Made by a program: the position numbers and the translations under genes. Positions 7,797-8,705 of a stretch of 8,705 nucleotides of DNA are shown piece by piece. The stretch's first letter is position 1. The number at the start of each line of letters is the position of its first letter. Source of the DNA: Pseudomonadales bacterium (GTDB lineage: Bacteria; Pseudomonadota; Gammaproteobacteria; Steroidobacterales; Steroidobacteraceae); NCBI GenBank assembly GCA_020442965.1, contig JAGRJB010000290.1, forward strand, positions 1 through 8,705. Reading direction: 5' to 3'. The notes below the pieces were generated by a model. That model was given only the letters and a program-made list of their open reading frames with translations. It searched no databases and was not told the DNA's origin.

Positions 7797-8705
7797 CCGC
7801 CCGAGAATCTCATTGGTGGCGTTGACGACGCGGTCGACGTCTTCGTCGCGCATCGCCGGGAACAACGGCAGCGTCAGCGTTTCGCGCCCAATACGCTCGG
7901 CGTTGGGGAACTGCCCATCGCGCCAGCCAAGCTGCCGATACGCCGTCAACAAGTGGATCGCAGGATAGTGAATGCCGACCGAGATGCCGCGTGCATCCAT
8001 TTGTCGAATGAATTCCAGACGCGTCATGCCAGCTGTTTCGCGTGGCAGCAGCGGCGCAAACATGTGCCAACTATGGCCAGTATCGCCACGAGCAGGCAGC
8101 CGCAGCGGACAGGAGTGTTGCCAGAGTTGGTAGTAGCGCGCCGCCAGTTCGCGGCGTCGCGCGTTGAATTCATCGAGCCGAGCGAGCTGCCCGAGACCGA
8201 TGCTTGCCTGGATATCGGACATGTTGGCTTTGATGCCGGGGAACAGCACGTCGAGCTCACCCGGCGCTGGCTTCACCACGCCATTGAAGCGATATGCTTC
8301 GATCGTGCGAATCTCGTCCGGCGCAGTTGCGACGATCGCACCGCCTTCACCGGTCGTCATGTTCTTGTTAGGATGAAAGCTGAAGCAGACGAGATCGCCG
8401 AAGCTGCCGATGCGCTTATCGTGCCAAGCCGAGCCGATCGCATGCGCCGCGTCTTCGATGACTCGCACGCCGTGCTTTTGCGCCAACGCGTAGAGCTGAT
8501 CCATGGCGATCGGCAGTCCGGAGAAATGCACCGGCAAGATCGCGCGGGTACGCGCACTGATCTTCGCCTCGACCTGCTCGAGCAACAGGTTGCGCGAGTC
8601 GAGATCGACGTCGACGAACACCGGTTTGGCGCCGAGGCGCAGGATGACATTGGCGGTGGCGCACCAGCTTATCGGCGTGGTGATCACCTCGTCGCCGGGA
8701 CCGAT
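7794..8705 (-). CDS. arnB: UDP-4-amino-4-deoxy-L-arabinose aminotransferase ArnB (5' end outside window)
   Basis: This is a DegT/DnrJ/EryC1-family PLP aminotransferase. In this context it is ArnB, which aminates UDP-4-ketopentose with glutamate to give UDP-Ara4N in the cytoplasm. About 303 codons are visible, compared with about 380 in E. coli, so roughly the first 70-80 residues are missing. The frame is open to the right edge, and family sequence (GPGDEVITTP) precedes the in-frame GTG at 8687, so that GTG is not the start. Counting it as 1, the motifs are TANVILRLGAKPVFVDVD (11-28), LPVHFSG (51-57), VIEDAAHAIGS (76-86, with D79 contacting the PLP ring nitrogen), SFHPNKNMTTGEGG (103-116, with K108 the Schiff-base lysine), IKANMSDIQASIGLGQL (152-168) and GISVGIHYPAIHL (234-246), ending in LTLPLFPAM (271-279). 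Motifs alone also fit other sugar aminotransferases such as PseC-type or WbpE-type. The name rests on arnC, arnA and arnD lying directly downstream. Confidence 0.9.
   Translation of the reverse strand: MGPGDEVITTPISWCATANVILRLGAKPVFVDVDLDSRNLLLEQVEAKISARTRAILPVHFSGLPIAMDQLYALAQKHGVRVIEDAAHAIGSAWHDKRIGSFGDLVCFSFHPNKNMTTGEGGAIVATAPDEIRTIEAYRFNGVVKPAPGELDVLFPGIKANMSDIQASIGLGQLARLDEFNARRRELAARYYQLWQHSCPLRLPARGDTGHSWHMFAPLLPRETAGMTRLEFIRQMDARGISVGIHYPAIHLLTAYRQLGWRDGQFPNAERIGRETLTLPLFPAMRDEDVDRVVNATNEILGR

Noticed and set aside
8685..8687. GTG as the start of arnB
   Set aside because: The upstream in-frame codons encode the conserved GPGDE that precedes VITTP in this family, so the gene continues past the right edge.

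Overview
The window is GC-rich and almost entirely coding, with no RNA genes, mobile elements, CRISPR arrays or long repeats that I can see. It looks like the chromosome of a Gram-negative proteobacterium, most likely beta or gamma. The reason is the gene content: lipid A aminoarabinose (Ara4N) genes, an LptF-type lipopolysaccharide (LPS) transport permease and a cyclic beta-1,2-glucan synthase all imply an LPS-bearing outer membrane and a periplasm. I cannot name the genus from this sequence.

Layout. On the + strand, bases 3-3839 carry the C-terminal half of a cyclic beta-1,2-glucan synthase (NdvB/Cgs type). This part is the GH94 phosphorylase module, and the gene runs in from beyond the left edge. 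After a 25-base convergent gap, the rest of the window (8705 down to 3865) is one tightly packed - strand operon. In transcription order it holds arnB (cut by the right edge), arnC, a formyltransferase-only arnA, arnD and an lptF-like permease gene. Junctions are a 3-base gap, a 4-base overlap, a 7-base gap and a 1-base overlap, so the five genes are almost certainly co-transcribed and probably translationally coupled.

How the genes work together. ArnB makes UDP-Ara4N from the UDP-4-ketopentose and ArnA formylates it. ArnC moves the formamido sugar to undecaprenyl phosphate, and ArnD removes the formyl group. ArnT (not in the window) would then attach Ara4N to lipid A at the outer face of the inner membrane. 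LptF is half of the LptB2FG transporter that pulls LPS out of that same leaflet. Its presence as the last, overlapping gene of an arn operon physically links lipid A modification to LPS export and is the most interesting feature here. The UDP-glucuronate decarboxylase domain (normally fused to ArnA in enterics), Ugd, ArnT and ArnE/F are not visible and must lie outside the window or elsewhere if the pathway is complete. The convergent glucan synthase is a separate transcription unit, but it also makes a product of the periplasm and envelope.
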